The notes beneath the pieces are model-generated. The model ran no database searches, was not told where the DNA came from, and saw nothing but the letters and a program-made list of their open reading frames with translations. Positions 1-8,891 of a stretch of 64,000 nt of DNA are shown here, piece after piece. Source of the stretch: Novosphingobium kaempferiae (GTDB lineage Bacteria; Pseudomonadota; Alphaproteobacteria; Sphingomonadales; Sphingomonadaceae); assembly GCF_021227995.1 (NCBI RefSeq), contig NZ_CP089301.1, positions 3,472,001 through 3,536,000 on the forward strand. Direction: 5' to 3'. The first letter of the stretch is position 1; each line of letters starts with the position of its first letter. Both the position numbers and the translations under genes were made by a program.

Positions 1-564
1 GGTGCGTCCTCGCGCTTCTACGAAGCGACGCAGGGCCGCATGGGCATGAGCCCCTCGGCATGGCGCGACGGCGGGCGCGGGGCGACGATCCGCTGGGCGG
101 TGGTACCGACGACGCTCGGCGAAATGCTCGTCGCCGCGACGGACAAGGGCGTGTGCCGCCTCTCCTTCGCCGAAGGGCGCGAGGAACTGGCTGCGCGCTT
201 TCCCAATGCCGATCTGGTCGAGGGCGGGGCGGACTTCGCGAAGCTGCTGGCCGATGTCGTCGGCGCGGTGGAGCGGCCCGGGCAGTCGCAGGCGATCCCC
301 CTCGACGTGCAGGGCACCGCGTTCCAGGAAGCCGTCTGGCGCGAACTCCAGCGCATCCCGGCGGGCGAGACACGCACATATGCGCAGATCGCGGCGGCGG
401 TCGGCAAACCCGGTGCGGTGCGCGCGGCAGGCTCGGCCAACGGTGCGAACAACGTCGCGGTGCTGATCCCGTGCCATCGCGTGATCCGCTCCGACGGTTC
501 GATCGGCGGCTATGCCTATGGCGAGGCGATCAAGACCGAACTGCTGCGGCGCGAGGGGCGTTGA
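1..564 (+). CDS. ada: Ada-type O6-methylguanine-DNA methyltransferase, C-terminal part
   Basis: This is the C-terminal 187 residues of a DNA repair methyltransferase that moves the alkyl group of O6-methylguanine onto its own cysteine. The frame is open from base 1, so the start lies outside the window. The first residues (SSRFYEATQGRMGMSP) match the end of the AraC-like helix-turn-helix that precedes the methyltransferase domain in Ada, so this is more likely bifunctional Ada than stand-alone Ogt. The active-site motif PCHRV is near residue 156 of the visible part, and VWRELQRIPAGETRTYAQIA is the usual DNA-binding segment. An internal ATG at base 40 is probably not the true start. The gene ends in TGA just before a palindromic repeat cluster. 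Confidence 0.85.
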   Translation, partial: GASSRFYEATQGRMGMSPSAWRDGGRGATIRWAVVPTTLGEMLVAATDKGVCRLSFAEGREELAARFPNADLVEGGADFAKLLADVVGAVERPGQSQAIPLDVQGTAFQEAVWRELQRIPAGETRTYAQIAAAVGKPGAVRAAGSANGANNVAVLIPCHRVIRSDGSIGGYAYGEAIKTELLRREGR

Positions 565-580
565 GGCGGCAGCGTTTGGA

Positions 581-765
581 CGCGGGGGCTTCGACAAGCT
601 CAGCCTGAGCGGATTTGAGAGCTCTTCGTCATTGCGAGCGCAGCGAAGCAATCCAGCGGCATCGCTTGACGCTGGATTGCTTCGCTGCGCTCGCAATGAC
701 GATTTCAGAGACTGTGGGACAAAACCTCAAAACCCGCTCAGGCTGAGCTTGTTGAAGCCCCCGCG
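581..765. repeat. Nested palindromic repeats: family A inside family B
   Basis: Two inverted repeats are arranged concentrically. The outer arms (581-611 and 735-765, family B) contain GGCTTCGACAAGCTCAGCC and its complement with one mismatch. The inner arms (about 627-658 and 670-702, family A) contain CATTGCGAGCGCAGCGAAGC and its complement. Both families recur elsewhere in the window without each other (A at 8016, 57175 and 61347; B at 48613). The symmetry suggests that A was inserted between the arms of B. They resemble REP/MITE-like non-coding repeats of sphingomonads, and RNA from the region would fold into one long hairpin between the convergent ends of ada and priA. Confidence 0.85.
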
Positions 766-780
766 TGCAGGGAGCAACAC

Positions 781-2946
781 TCAGACGAACGAGTACGGAT
801 CGATGTCGATGTTCACACGCACGCCCCGTCCGAACTCCAGCGGGTCGAGCCATGCGCGCAGGGTCTTCTGCAATTCCGCCGAGCGCTTGGCATTGATGAG
901 CAGGCGAAACCTGTGCCGTCCCCGCAGCAACGCCAGCGGCGCGGGTGCGGGGCCGAGGACGAGCATGTCGGGCAGGTCGGGCGCGGTGCCGCCGATGGCG
1001 CGGGCGGCGGCGAGGGCTTCGGCCTGGTCCTCCGAACTGACGATGATCGCCGCCCAGCGTCCGAACGGCGGGGCCAGGGCATCGCGGCGGGCGTCGGTCT
1101 CGGCGGCGTAGAAGGCGTCGCGGTCGCCGTTGGCCAGCGCCGCGATCACCGGGGCCTCGGGGTGGCGCGTCTGGATCAGCACTTCGCCGGGTTTTTCCCC
1201 GCGACCGGCGCGGCCCGCGACCTGCGCGATCTGCTGGTAGGTGCGTTCCCCGGCGCGCAAGTCCCCGCCTTCGAGGCCGAGGTCGGCGTCGACCACGCCC
1301 ACCAGCGTCAGTTCTGGGAAGTGGTAGCCCTTGGTCACCAGCTGCGTGCCGATGATGACGTCGATCGCCTTGTTCTCCGCCATCGCCACGAATTCGCCCA
1401 CTGCATGCGGCGTGTTCATGGTGTCCGAAGTGACGAGCGCGGTGCGCGCTTCGGGCAGGATTTCCGCCACTTCGTCGGCGATGCGCTCCACGCCGGGGCC
1501 GCAGGCGACGAGGCAGTCGCCGGTGCCGCATTCGGGGCACGCTTCGGGGACTGGCGCCTCATGCCCGCAGTGATGGCAGGCGAGGCGCTTGGAGAAACGG
1601 TGCTCGACCAGCCAGGCGGTGCAGTTGGGGCACTGGAAGCGGTAGCCGCAGTTGCGGCACAGCGTCAGCGGGGCATAGCCGCGCCGGTTGAGGAACAGCA
1701 GCGACTGTTCGCCCTTGGCCAGCCGGTCCTTCAGCGCCTCGACCAGCTTCGGCGCCAGCCAGCGCCCGCGTTCGGGCGCCTGTTCGCGCAAGTCCAGCAC
1801 GCGGATGTCGGGCAATTGCGCGCCGCCGAAGCGGGAGGGCAGGTCGATCTTGCGATAGACCCCGGCCTCCGCCAGCTGCATCGATTCGAGCGCGGGCGTC
1901 GCGCTGGCGAGGACCACGGGGATGCCCTCGAACTTGGCGCGCATCACCGCCACGTCGCGAGCGTTGTAGCGCACCCCGTCGTCCTGCTTGAACGAGATCT
2001 CGTGCGCCTCGTCCACCACGATCAGGCCGAGATGGGCGTAAGGCAGGAACAGCGCCGAGCGGGCACCGACCACGCACTGAGCGGCACCGGAAGCGATCGC
2101 ACGCCACGCACGCCGCCGCTCGCTGGACTTGAGAGAGGAGTGCCACAGGATCGGCGGCACCCCGAAGCGATGCTCGAAGCGGCGCAGGAAATTCTCGGTC
2201 AGCGCGATCTCGGGCAGGAGGACGAGCACCTGCTTCCCAAGCCGGATCGCCTCGGCGACGGCTTCGAAATAGCACTCGGTCTTGCCCGATCCGGTCACGC
2301 CGTCGAGCAGGAACGGCGCGAACTTCGCGTCCTGCACCGCGCCGACGAAGATATCGGCGGCGTCCTGTTGCAGATCGCTCAGCTTGGGTTCGGCGAAGTC
2401 GGGGCGGGCAGGGGGATAGGGCCGGTCGAGGTCCACCGTCACCGCCTCCAGCAGCCCCGCGCCGACCATCCCGCGCAGCACGCCATCGGAGACGCTGGCG
2501 AGTTCCGCCAGTTCGCGGATCGATCCCTGCTCGCCCTGCAGCGCATCGAGAGCGGCGGCGCGCTGGGGTGTCAGTCGTGCGGGTTCCTGCCCGGTCAGGC
2601 GGTATTCGGTGGTCGTGCCACCGCCGCGCAGCGCCGAAATGCTGCCGAGCGCCATGCGCGCCACGGCAGAGAGCGGCGCGCAGTAGTAGTCCGCCGTCCA
2701 CTCCACCAGCCGCCGCAGCCGCTCCGACAGCGGCGGAGCGGGCATCACGCCCAGCAGCGGTCTCAGTTTGCTTTCAGGCACTTCCTGCGTGCCCAGGCGT
2801 TCCGGCTCCCATACCACGCCGAGCACCTGGCGCGGGCCGAGGGGGGCGACGACGATCGATCCGAATTCGATCGTCATTCCCTCCGGCACGCGATAGTCGA
2901 GCACGCCCAGCGCGGCATTGAAGACGAGGAGTCGGACACGTTGCAT
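781..2946 (-). CDS. priA: Primosomal protein N' (replication restart helicase PriA)
   Basis: PriA recognises abandoned replication forks and reloads the replicative helicase; it is a superfamily 2 DNA helicase with 3'-5' polarity. The 721-residue protein has the N-terminal DNA-binding domain (about 1-180), Walker A GVTGSGKTE near residue 216, a DEAH box in VVDEAHE near 310, and the paired zinc-binding cysteines typical of PriA (CRNCG, CPNC, CHHCG, CPECG) between about 430 and 482. A conserved QVAGRAGRGEKPG helicase motif follows. Length is normal for the family. It is divergent from the DUF4197 gene across about 50 bases and faces ada at its 3' end. Confidence 0.96.
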   Translation of the reverse strand: MQRVRLLVFNAALGVLDYRVPEGMTIEFGSIVVAPLGPRQVLGVVWEPERLGTQEVPESKLRPLLGVMPAPPLSERLRRLVEWTADYYCAPLSAVARMALGSISALRGGGTTTEYRLTGQEPARLTPQRAAALDALQGEQGSIRELAELASVSDGVLRGMVGAGLLEAVTVDLDRPYPPARPDFAEPKLSDLQQDAADIFVGAVQDAKFAPFLLDGVTGSGKTECYFEAVAEAIRLGKQVLVLLPEIALTENFLRRFEHRFGVPPILWHSSLKSSERRRAWRAIASGAAQCVVGARSALFLPYAHLGLIVVDEAHEISFKQDDGVRYNARDVAVMRAKFEGIPVVLASATPALESMQLAEAGVYRKIDLPSRFGGAQLPDIRVLDLREQAPERGRWLAPKLVEALKDRLAKGEQSLLFLNRRGYAPLTLCRNCGYRFQCPNCTAWLVEHRFSKRLACHHCGHEAPVPEACPECGTGDCLVACGPGVERIADEVAEILPEARTALVTSDTMNTPHAVGEFVAMAENKAIDVIIGTQLVTKGYHFPELTLVGVVDADLGLEGGDLRAGERTYQQIAQVAGRAGRGEKPGEVLIQTRHPEAPVIAALANGDRDAFYAAETDARRDALAPPFGRWAAIIVSSEDQAEALAAARAIGGTAPDLPDMLVLGPAPAPLALLRGRHRFRLLINAKRSAELQKTLRAWLDPLEFGRGVRVNIDIDPYSFV

Positions 2947-2996
2947 CTGCGTTCATATAGGCGCGCGCAAACGCGGTCGTGAAGGAGTCGCATACG

Positions 2997-3692
2997 ATGA
3001 ACAGGGGATCGCAGATGGATATGATGGGGCGCAGGGCCTTGCTTGCAGGATTTCTGGCCACTGGCGCGCTGGCGCTGCCGGGCTGCGCGACGATGGGACG
3101 GCCGAGTCCCACGGCTCTGATCGAGAGCCTGCTGATGTATTCCAGCCAGCGCGCCTTCGCGCGGCTGACGCAGCCGGACGGGTTCTGGGACAGCCAGGTC
3201 GCGCGGATCAACATGCCGGTGCTGTTCGGCCGTCCGGGCTCCGCCGCGCAGAAGGTGTTCCGCTCGGCGGCGTTCAAGCAGAAGCTCCAGCATGAACTCA
3301 ACCGCATCGCGGAGGACGGCGCCCGCGCCGCCGCGCCGGTCGTCTATGACGCGGTGCGCACGATCAGCGTGACCGACGCGCTGGCGCTGCTGCGCGGTGG
3401 CGACACGGCGGCGACCACGTTCCTGCGCCGCTCGATGGGATCGGGTCTCGTCAACGCGATGATCCCCGAACTCGACCGCGTGATGCGCATCGCCGAGGAT
3501 CCCATCCTCAGCATCGCCATCACCGCGCTGACCGGCGTCGACGTGGCCGATGCCGCGCACGCGCTGGCCCTGGAAGCGGACAACGCCATCTGGTACGAGA
3601 TCGGCGCGCAGGAAGCGGAAATCCGCGCGAACCCGGAAACGACCAACGATACGGCGCTGATCGCGGCGCTGAAGCTGGGCAAGTCGCTTTAA
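2997..3692 (+). CDS. DUF4197 family lipoprotein
   Basis: This 231-residue exported protein has no assigned function. The N-terminus has a twin-arginine-like GRRALLAGF stretch, a hydrophobic segment and a lipobox (LALPGC), so it is probably an anchored lipoprotein. The body carries the DUF4197 pattern: AIxxMN-type helix (ELNRIAEDGARAAAPVVYDA), DALALLRGGDTAATTFLRR, and a conserved C-terminal helical part. ATG 2997 is preferred over a GTG at 2979 because AAGGAG at 2982-2987 is spaced nine bases from it. It is divergent from priA. DUF4197 proteins are widespread in proteobacteria, and nothing here indicates a specific role. Confidence 0.8.
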   Translation: MNRGSQMDMMGRRALLAGFLATGALALPGCATMGRPSPTALIESLLMYSSQRAFARLTQPDGFWDSQVARINMPVLFGRPGSAAQKVFRSAAFKQKLQHELNRIAEDGARAAAPVVYDAVRTISVTDALALLRGGDTAATTFLRRSMGSGLVNAMIPELDRVMRIAEDPILSIAITALTGVDVADAAHALALEADNAIWYEIGAQEAEIRANPETTNDTALIAALKLGKSL

Positions 3693-3707
3693 GCGGCGCC
3701 TCGACAT

Positions 3708-3790
3708 CGTCATTGCGAGCCGCAGGCGAAGCAATCCCCGGCGGCTTGCGCGGCTTTGGATTGCCGCGCGGCTGCGCCGCTCGCAATGCC
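3708..3790. repeat. Palindromic repeat, family A variant
   Basis: An imperfect inverted repeat of the CATTGCGAGC...GCTCGCAATG type, with a longer and more diverged centre than the copies at 8016 or 57175. It lies downstream of the DUF4197 gene and ends about 100 bases before fsa. It would form a long stem-loop in RNA and may serve as an mRNA end. Confidence 0.75.
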
Positions 3791-3894
3791 GGAGGGAGGG
3801 GAAGGTCATATGACCTAGCCGCCCCGCGCGGCATTCCCTATAGGGGCGGCCAGAATCGCCGCCCCCCTCGCGGCGCCTTAGGGATCTGCGCAAC

Positions 3895-4545
3895 ATGAAA
3901 TTCTTCGCCGACACCGCCGAAATCGCCGACATCAAGGATCTGGCCGAAACCGGCCTGCTCGACGGCGTGACCACCAACCCCTCGCTGATCGCGAAGTCCG
4001 GCCGCGACTTCATGGAAGTGACGCGCGAGATCTGCGGCCTCACCACCGGCCCCGTCAGCGCCGAAGTCGTCGCGCTCGACCACGCCGGGATGATGCGCGA
4101 GGCCGAAGTGCTGCGCAAGATCGCCGACAACGTCTGCATCAAGGTGCCGCTCACCGTGGATGGCCTCAAGACCTGCAAGGCGCTGACCTCGGACGGCACC
4201 ATGGTCAACGTGACGCTGTGCTTCTCGGCCAACCAGGCGCTGCTCGCCGCCAAGGCTGGCGCGACCTTCATCTCGCCCTTCGTCGGCCGTCACGACGACA
4301 ACGGCTTCGACGGCATGGCGCTGATCAGCGACATCCGCCTGATCTACGACAACTACAACTTCGCGACCGAAATCCTCGTCGCCTCGGTCCGCCACTCGGT
4401 CCACGTCCTCGAAGCCGCCCGCATCGGCGCCGACGTGATGACCGCGCCGCCGGCCGTCATCAAGGGCCTGTTCAAGCACGTCCTGACCGACAAGGGCATC
4501 GAAGGCTTCCTCGCCGACTGGGCGAAGACCGGCCAGTCGATCTGA
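3895..4545 (+). CDS. fsa: Fructose-6-phosphate aldolase / small transaldolase
   Basis: This 216-residue protein belongs to the short transaldolase (MipB/TalC/FSA) family, which forms a Schiff base on lysine to make or break bonds between dihydroxyacetone units and aldehydes. Diagnostic segments are [10 protein letters not shown] at the start, [11 protein letters not shown], the Schiff-base lysine in CIKVPLT (about residue 83), and [12 protein letters not shown]. The length matches FSA/TalC rather than the ~320-residue TalB type. Whether it acts as transaldolase in the pentose phosphate pathway or as an aldolase cannot be decided from sequence. It stands alone, with an extremely stable hairpin right after its stop. 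Confidence 0.9.
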   Translation: MKFFADTAEIADIKDLAETGLLDGVTTNPSLIAKSGRDFMEVTREICGLTTGPVSAEVVALDHAGMMREAEVLRKIADNVCIKVPLTVDGLKTCKALTSDGTMVNVTLCFSANQALLAAKAGATFISPFVGRHDDNGFDGMALISDIRLIYDNYNFATEILVASVRHSVHVLEAARIGADVMTAPPAVIKGLFKHVLTDKGIEGFLADWAKTGQSI

Positions 4546-4552
4546 TCCTTTA

Positions 4553-4596
4553 AAGCAACCCGTCATCCCGGCGAAGGCCGGGATGACGGGTTGCTT
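4553..4596. repeat. Perfect 20-bp inverted repeat after fsa (family C)
   Basis: Arms AAGCAACCCGTCATCCCGGC (4553-4572) and its exact complement (4577-4596) are separated by GAAG. It begins seven bases after the fsa stop. The core GTCATCCCGGCGAAGGCCGGG is a dispersed sphingomonad-type repeat, related to the copy at 61475-61564. There is no T-tract, so if it ends transcription it is not a textbook intrinsic terminator; protection of the fsa mRNA 3' end is equally plausible. Confidence 0.85.
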
Positions 4597-4673
4597 GCGC
4601 AGCCCGCCCATCTTTCCCCCCTCGCACATCGCCCATTTGAGCCAGCCGCCCCGATGCGCTAGGCGTTCAGGCG

Positions 4674-6488
4674 ATGTCCGACGAATCCCCTGCAGACCGC
4701 TTCAAGTCCGTCCTCGCCGGTGCCTCGCGCGCCATTGCGCAGGAGGCCGAGATCGAGGTGAACTGGACCGCCGACGCGCCCAGTTCGACCGGCGGCACTT
4801 TCCGCGTGCCGATGCCCGGCCGCAGCCTTCCGCGCGCCGCCGCGATGCAGGCGCGCGGCTTCGCCGACAGCTTCGCGCTCAAGCTGCGCCATCATGACGA
4901 CAAGCTCCACATGCGCAATGCGCCCTCGGAGCCCACGGCCCGCGCCGCGTTCGATGCGGTGGAGATGGTCCGTTACGAGGCACTCGGCGCCAATGCCTAT
5001 GAAGGGATGCGCGGCAATCTGGATGCCGCACTGCTGACGCGCATCGGCTCCGACCCGATCACCCGCGCCGATACGCCCGACGCCGTGCCCGTCCCCTCGG
5101 CGCTGGCGCTGCTGCTGCGCGAGCGGCTGACCGGGCAGGAAGTGCCCGAAGTCGCGCGCCCCGGCGTCGAGATGGTCCGCAACTGGATCGAGCGCAAGGC
5201 CGCCGCCGACTTCGATGCGCTGGCCAGTTCGCTGGAAGACCAGAAGGCGTTCCAGAGCCTGTCGCTCGACATGCTCCAGCACCTCGAACTGACCCGCGCC
5301 GAGGAAATCCCGCAGGAACCCAACGAAGCCGACGACATGGACGGCGAGGAGGAGACCGAGGAGCAGGAAGAAGGCGGCGAGCAGGGCCAGGATCAGGAGC
5401 CCATGGAAATGGCCGCCGAGCCGTCGCAGGGCGACGACGAAGGCGAGAACGAGGCCGAGGGCGAAACCTCCGACGACATGGAGGAGGGCGAGGAAGGTCA
5501 GGAAGGCGAGGAGGGCATGCTCCCCGTCCGCCCCAACCGCCCGTGGACCGACATCCCCGACAGCTTCGACTACAAGGTCTTCACCGAGGCTTTCGACGAA
5601 GTCGTCGGCGCCTCGGACCTCTGTGACGAGGAGGAACTGACCCGCCTGCGCGCCTATCTCGACGCTCAGCTCAAGGGCCTGCAGGGCGTGGTGACACGCC
5701 TTGCCAACCGTCTCCAGCGCCGCCTGATGGCGCAGCAGAACCGCTCGTGGGACTTCGATCAGGAAGAGGGGCTGCTCGATGCGGCGCGCCTTGCCCGCGT
5801 GGTCGTCTCGCCGGGGCAGTCGCTGTCCTACAAGATCGAGCGCGACGTGGAGTTCAAGGACACCGTCGTCACGCTGCTGCTCGACAATTCCGGCTCGATG
5901 CGCGGGCGCCCGATCTCGATCGCGGCGATCAGCGCCGACGTGCTGGCGCGCACGCTGGAGCGCTGCGGCGTGAAGGTGGAGATCCTCGGCTTCACCACCC
6001 GCGCATGGAAGGGCGGCCAGAGCCGCGAGGCATGGTTGGCGAACGGCAAGCCGCAGCACCCCGGCCGCCTCAACGACTTGCGCCACATCGTCTACAAAAA
6101 GGCCGACGAGCCCTGGCGCCGTGCCAAGAAGAACCTCGGCCTGATGATGCGTGAGGGGCTGCTGAAGGAGAACATCGACGGCGAGGCGCTGCTCTGGGCA
6201 CACAACCGCATGCTCGCCCGGCAGGAGGACCGCCGCATCCTGATGGTCATCTCCGACGGCGCGCCGGTGGACGATTCGACCCTTTCGGTGAACTCGGCCG
6301 GCTATCTCGAAGCCCACCTGCGCCGCGTGATCGAATGGATCGAGAGCAAGTCCCCGATCCAGCTCGTCGCCATCGGCATCGGCCACGACGTCACCCGCTA
6401 CTACCGCCGCGCCGTGACGATCATGGACGCGGAACAGCTGGGCGGCACGATGATCGAGCAGCTTGCGGGGCTGTTCGAGGAGGAGTGA
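4674..6488 (+). CDS. cobT: Cobaltochelatase subunit CobT
   Basis: CobT pairs with the AAA+ subunit CobS and the large subunit CobN to insert cobalt into the corrin ring in aerobic cobalamin synthesis. The 604 residues show the typical three parts: an N-terminal helical domain (about 1-215), a strongly acidic Glu/Asp-rich linker (about 219-282), and a C-terminal von Willebrand A domain whose metal-dependent adhesion site begins [10 protein letters not shown] near residue 403, with the later [12 protein letters not shown] segment. Neither cobS nor cobN is in the window, so the subunit genes are dispersed or lie outside. It ends about 50 bases before cysS on the same strand. Confidence 0.92.
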   Translation: MSDESPADRFKSVLAGASRAIAQEAEIEVNWTADAPSSTGGTFRVPMPGRSLPRAAAMQARGFADSFALKLRHHDDKLHMRNAPSEPTARAAFDAVEMVRYEALGANAYEGMRGNLDAALLTRIGSDPITRADTPDAVPVPSALALLLRERLTGQEVPEVARPGVEMVRNWIERKAAADFDALASSLEDQKAFQSLSLDMLQHLELTRAEEIPQEPNEADDMDGEEETEEQEEGGEQGQDQEPMEMAAEPSQGDDEGENEAEGETSDDMEEGEEGQEGEEGMLPVRPNRPWTDIPDSFDYKVFTEAFDEVVGASDLCDEEELTRLRAYLDAQLKGLQGVVTRLANRLQRRLMAQQNRSWDFDQEEGLLDAARLARVVVSPGQSLSYKIERDVEFKDTVVTLLLDNSGSMRGRPISIAAISADVLARTLERCGVKVEILGFTTRAWKGGQSREAWLANGKPQHPGRLNDLRHIVYKKADEPWRRAKKNLGLMMREGLLKENIDGEALLWAHNRMLARQEDRRILMVISDGAPVDDSTLSVNSAGYLEAHLRRVIEWIESKSPIQLVAIGIGHDVTRYYRRAVTIMDAEQLGGTMIEQLAGLFEEE

Positions 6489-6537
6489 GGCGCGGGCGCG
6501 GCTTGACTGCGCCCGTCTCCTGCCTAATGCCCGCGTC

Positions 6538-8001
6538 ATGACCGACGCACCCCAACTCACGCTGTTCAACAGCCTGACTCGCAAGCTAGAAGCGTTCGAG
6601 CCCGTCCATGCTGGTGAGGCGCGTGTCTATACCTGTGGGCCGACGGTCTACAACTATCCCCACATCGGCAACATGCGCGCCTATGTCTTCGCGGACGTGC
6701 TGGGCCGGACGCTGAGCCACAAGGGGTACAAGCTCACTCACGTCATCAACATCACCGACGTCGGCCACCTGACCGACGACGCTGATGCCGGAGAGGACAA
6801 GATGGAGAAGATGGCACGCGCTCAGGCGCAGTCCATCTGGGACATCGCGGAGCATTATACGCAGGCCTACTGGGCCGATATCGCGGCGCTCAACATCCGC
6901 CAGCCCGCGAAGTGGTCGATCGCCACGGACTACGTGCCACAGATGATCGAATTTGCCGAGAAGATAGCTCCAAATCACTGTTATGAATTGGAAAGCGGCC
7001 TCTACTTCGACGTTTCCACGGTTGCCGATTACGGTCGCCTTGCGCGTGCCGTGACCGAGGAAGGCGAGGGCCGCATCGAGGCCGTGGACGGCAAGCGCAA
7101 CGCCGCCGACTTCGCGATCTGGCGCAAGACGCCTGCGGGCGAGAAGCGGCAGATGGAGTGGGATTCTCCTTGGGGTCGCGGCGCGCCGGGCTGGCATCTC
7201 GAATGCTCGGTGATGAGCGGCGACCTGCTCGGCTTCCCGTTCGACATCCACACCGGCGGCATCGACCACCGCGAGATCCATCATCCGAACGAGATCGCCC
7301 AGAACCAGGCGTTCTGCTGCAAGCCAGAAGACTCTTGCAGCCTCGACGTGCCCGTAAATTCGGGTGCCAAGGTATGGATGCACAACAATTTTCTTGTCGA
7401 GCGCTCAGGCAAGATGAGCAAGTCGTCGGGTGAATTCCTGCGGCTGCAACTGCTCATCGACAAGGGCTACCATCCGCTCGGCTACCGCATGATGTGCCTT
7501 CAGGCGCATTACCGCAGCGAGCTTGAGTTCTCGTGGGAAGGACTGGCGGCGGCGCTCGTGCGCCTGAAGCGCATGATCATCGTGGCCGAACGGCTTGCCG
7601 ATGCCGAGGCGGGCGATGCTTTCCACCCCAAGCTCGCGCCGATGCTCGAAACTTTCGAGAAGGCGATCGGCGAAGATCTCAATACCGCCGTTGCGCTGAC
7701 CGCGCTGGAGGATGTGCTGGCGGCCAAGAAGGTCGATGCCTCGGCCAAGCGCACCGTCGTCGAGAAGATGGACGCTGTGCTCGGCCTCGACCTGTTCGGC
7801 ACCGGCCGCGCCGATCTGCGCCTGCGTCCCAAGACCGCCGAGATCACCGAAGCGGAGATCGAGGACGTGCTCACCCGCCGCAAGCAGGCCCGCGCCGACA
7901 AGGACTTCGCCACCTCCGACGCGCTGCGCGACGAACTTGCGGCGAAGGGCGTCGAGGCGATGGACGGCGACCCGCTTGGCTGGGAGTGGAGGCTAGGCTG
8001 A
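6538..8001 (+). CDS. cysS: Cysteinyl-tRNA synthetase
   Basis: Charges tRNA-Cys with cysteine. The 487-residue class Ia enzyme has the HIGH-type signature in NYPHIGNMRAYV (about 40-50), the zinc-site cysteine in TCGPTVYN, HLECSVM and the GGIDHREIHHPNE block, and the KMSKS loop exactly (GKMSKSSGEF) near residue 292. Length is normal. ATG 6538 (MTDAPQLTLFNS) is chosen because it gives the usual family N-terminus; upstream in-frame sequence runs back into cobT. Some stretches (about 6900-7000 and 7310-7400) are less GC-rich than neighbours but the protein reads intact. Confidence 0.96.
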   Translation: MTDAPQLTLFNSLTRKLEAFEPVHAGEARVYTCGPTVYNYPHIGNMRAYVFADVLGRTLSHKGYKLTHVINITDVGHLTDDADAGEDKMEKMARAQAQSIWDIAEHYTQAYWADIAALNIRQPAKWSIATDYVPQMIEFAEKIAPNHCYELESGLYFDVSTVADYGRLARAVTEEGEGRIEAVDGKRNAADFAIWRKTPAGEKRQMEWDSPWGRGAPGWHLECSVMSGDLLGFPFDIHTGGIDHREIHHPNEIAQNQAFCCKPEDSCSLDVPVNSGAKVWMHNNFLVERSGKMSKSSGEFLRLQLLIDKGYHPLGYRMMCLQAHYRSELEFSWEGLAAALVRLKRMIIVAERLADAEAGDAFHPKLAPMLETFEKAIGEDLNTAVALTALEDVLAAKKVDASAKRTVVEKMDAVLGLDLFGTGRADLRLRPKTAEITEAEIEDVLTRRKQARADKDFATSDALRDELAAKGVEAMDGDPLGWEWRLG

Positions 8002-8015
8002 ACCTCCATTTTCTT

Positions 8016-8090
8016 CGTCATTGCGAGCGCAGCGAAGCAATCCACGGCTAGGCCGTCACGCTGGATTGCTTCGCTGCGCTCGCAATGACG
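8016..8090. repeat. Palindromic repeat, family A
   Basis: Near-perfect inverted repeat: left arm CGTCATTGCGAGCGCAGCG (from 8016), right arm ending CGCTCGCAATGACG at 8090, with a short asymmetric centre. It lies between the convergent ends of cysS and the broken gene at 8113-8831, so it may separate their transcripts. Confidence 0.85.
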
Positions 8091-8112
8091 ATGGAAAGTT
8101 ATCTGCGAGGGC

Positions 8113-8831
8113 CTACCGCTTCGGCACCACGACCAGCTTGTAGGGCATGTAGAGCAGCACTTCCGACAGCCCCGCGCGCGCCCATTCGACCGGGCGGCTG
8201 AGGCCTTCTATCTCGACGCCGTAGTCCGGGCCGACGCGCGAGGCCATCTCCCGCGCATCCTTGGCGATCGCCTCGGCCACTGCGCCGCGATACTGGTCGG
8301 GCGCGACTACTGACAGCGTCAGGTCGCCGGTTTCGTTCATCAGCGCGCGGCCAACCGGCTTCACCGATTTCACGAAGGCGGTGATCGCGGTCTGCGCGCC
8401 TTGCGCGTCCATGCCGCCGGCCAGCGCGACTTTGGCGAGGAACGTGGTGCGCTGGCTGTCGGGCCGACTTCGCCGCCCAGCGTCAGTTCGCGATAGTTGG
8501 CAAGCGTCAGCGGCTGCAGGGTGCGCTCGCCATAAGCAAGCTGAACGCCCGATTTCGGCGCGGCGGCGATGGCGCTGCGGATCATGTCGTAGATCTCGCC
8601 CTCGCGCTGGGCCTTGTCGCGGGTATCACCCGAGACGGCGACCTCGACGACGGCGAAGTCCGCCTTGCGGCGCAGGCCCACGGCGGGCATGTCGGCGCTG
8701 TAGTCGTCCGCCTCGCGGCGCATGGCGGTGACGATAACCTCGCCGAGACCTTCGTCCTGGCCCCATGCGGGCGCGATGCTGCCGATCGTCGCCAAAACGA
8801 CAAATATCGATGCGAATCCTGCTCTTGCCAT
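8113..8831 (-). pseudogene. Frameshifted exported protein, unknown function (weakly SIMPL-like)
   Basis: Two reading frames join into one plausible 238-residue protein. The first part has a signal peptide (MARAGFASIFVVLATIGSIA...AWGQ) and runs to ELTLGGEVG; the second continues SQRTTFLAKVALAGG through LYMPYKLVVVPKR. One missing base near 8462-8466, within a GC run, would restore the frame. It could be a real mutation or a sequencing error. The pattern of a periplasmic domain with A-rich helices (AVAEAIAKDAREMASRVG) loosely resembles SIMPL/DUF541 proteins, but I am not confident of the family. No catalytic residues are recognisable. Confidence 0.6.
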
Positions 8832-8891
8832 CCCGATCCTCCCTGTCAGAACTTCCCCATTTCCTTTCTTGCCGATTTCCGGAGCCCGTCA

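Noticed and set aside
581..765. Possible CRISPR or integron array because of repeated arms
   Set aside because: The repeats are inverted and nested, not direct and evenly spaced; there are no spacers or cas genes.
913..2982. 689-codon open frame on the + strand opposite priA
   Set aside because: Repetitive Gly/Arg/Ala composition without domains; it is the antisense shadow of priA, whose motifs are certain.
4659..6584. 641-codon open frame opposite cobT
   Set aside because: It mirrors cobT throughout; the acidic linker of cobT turns into a leucine/valine-rich stretch without a family match.
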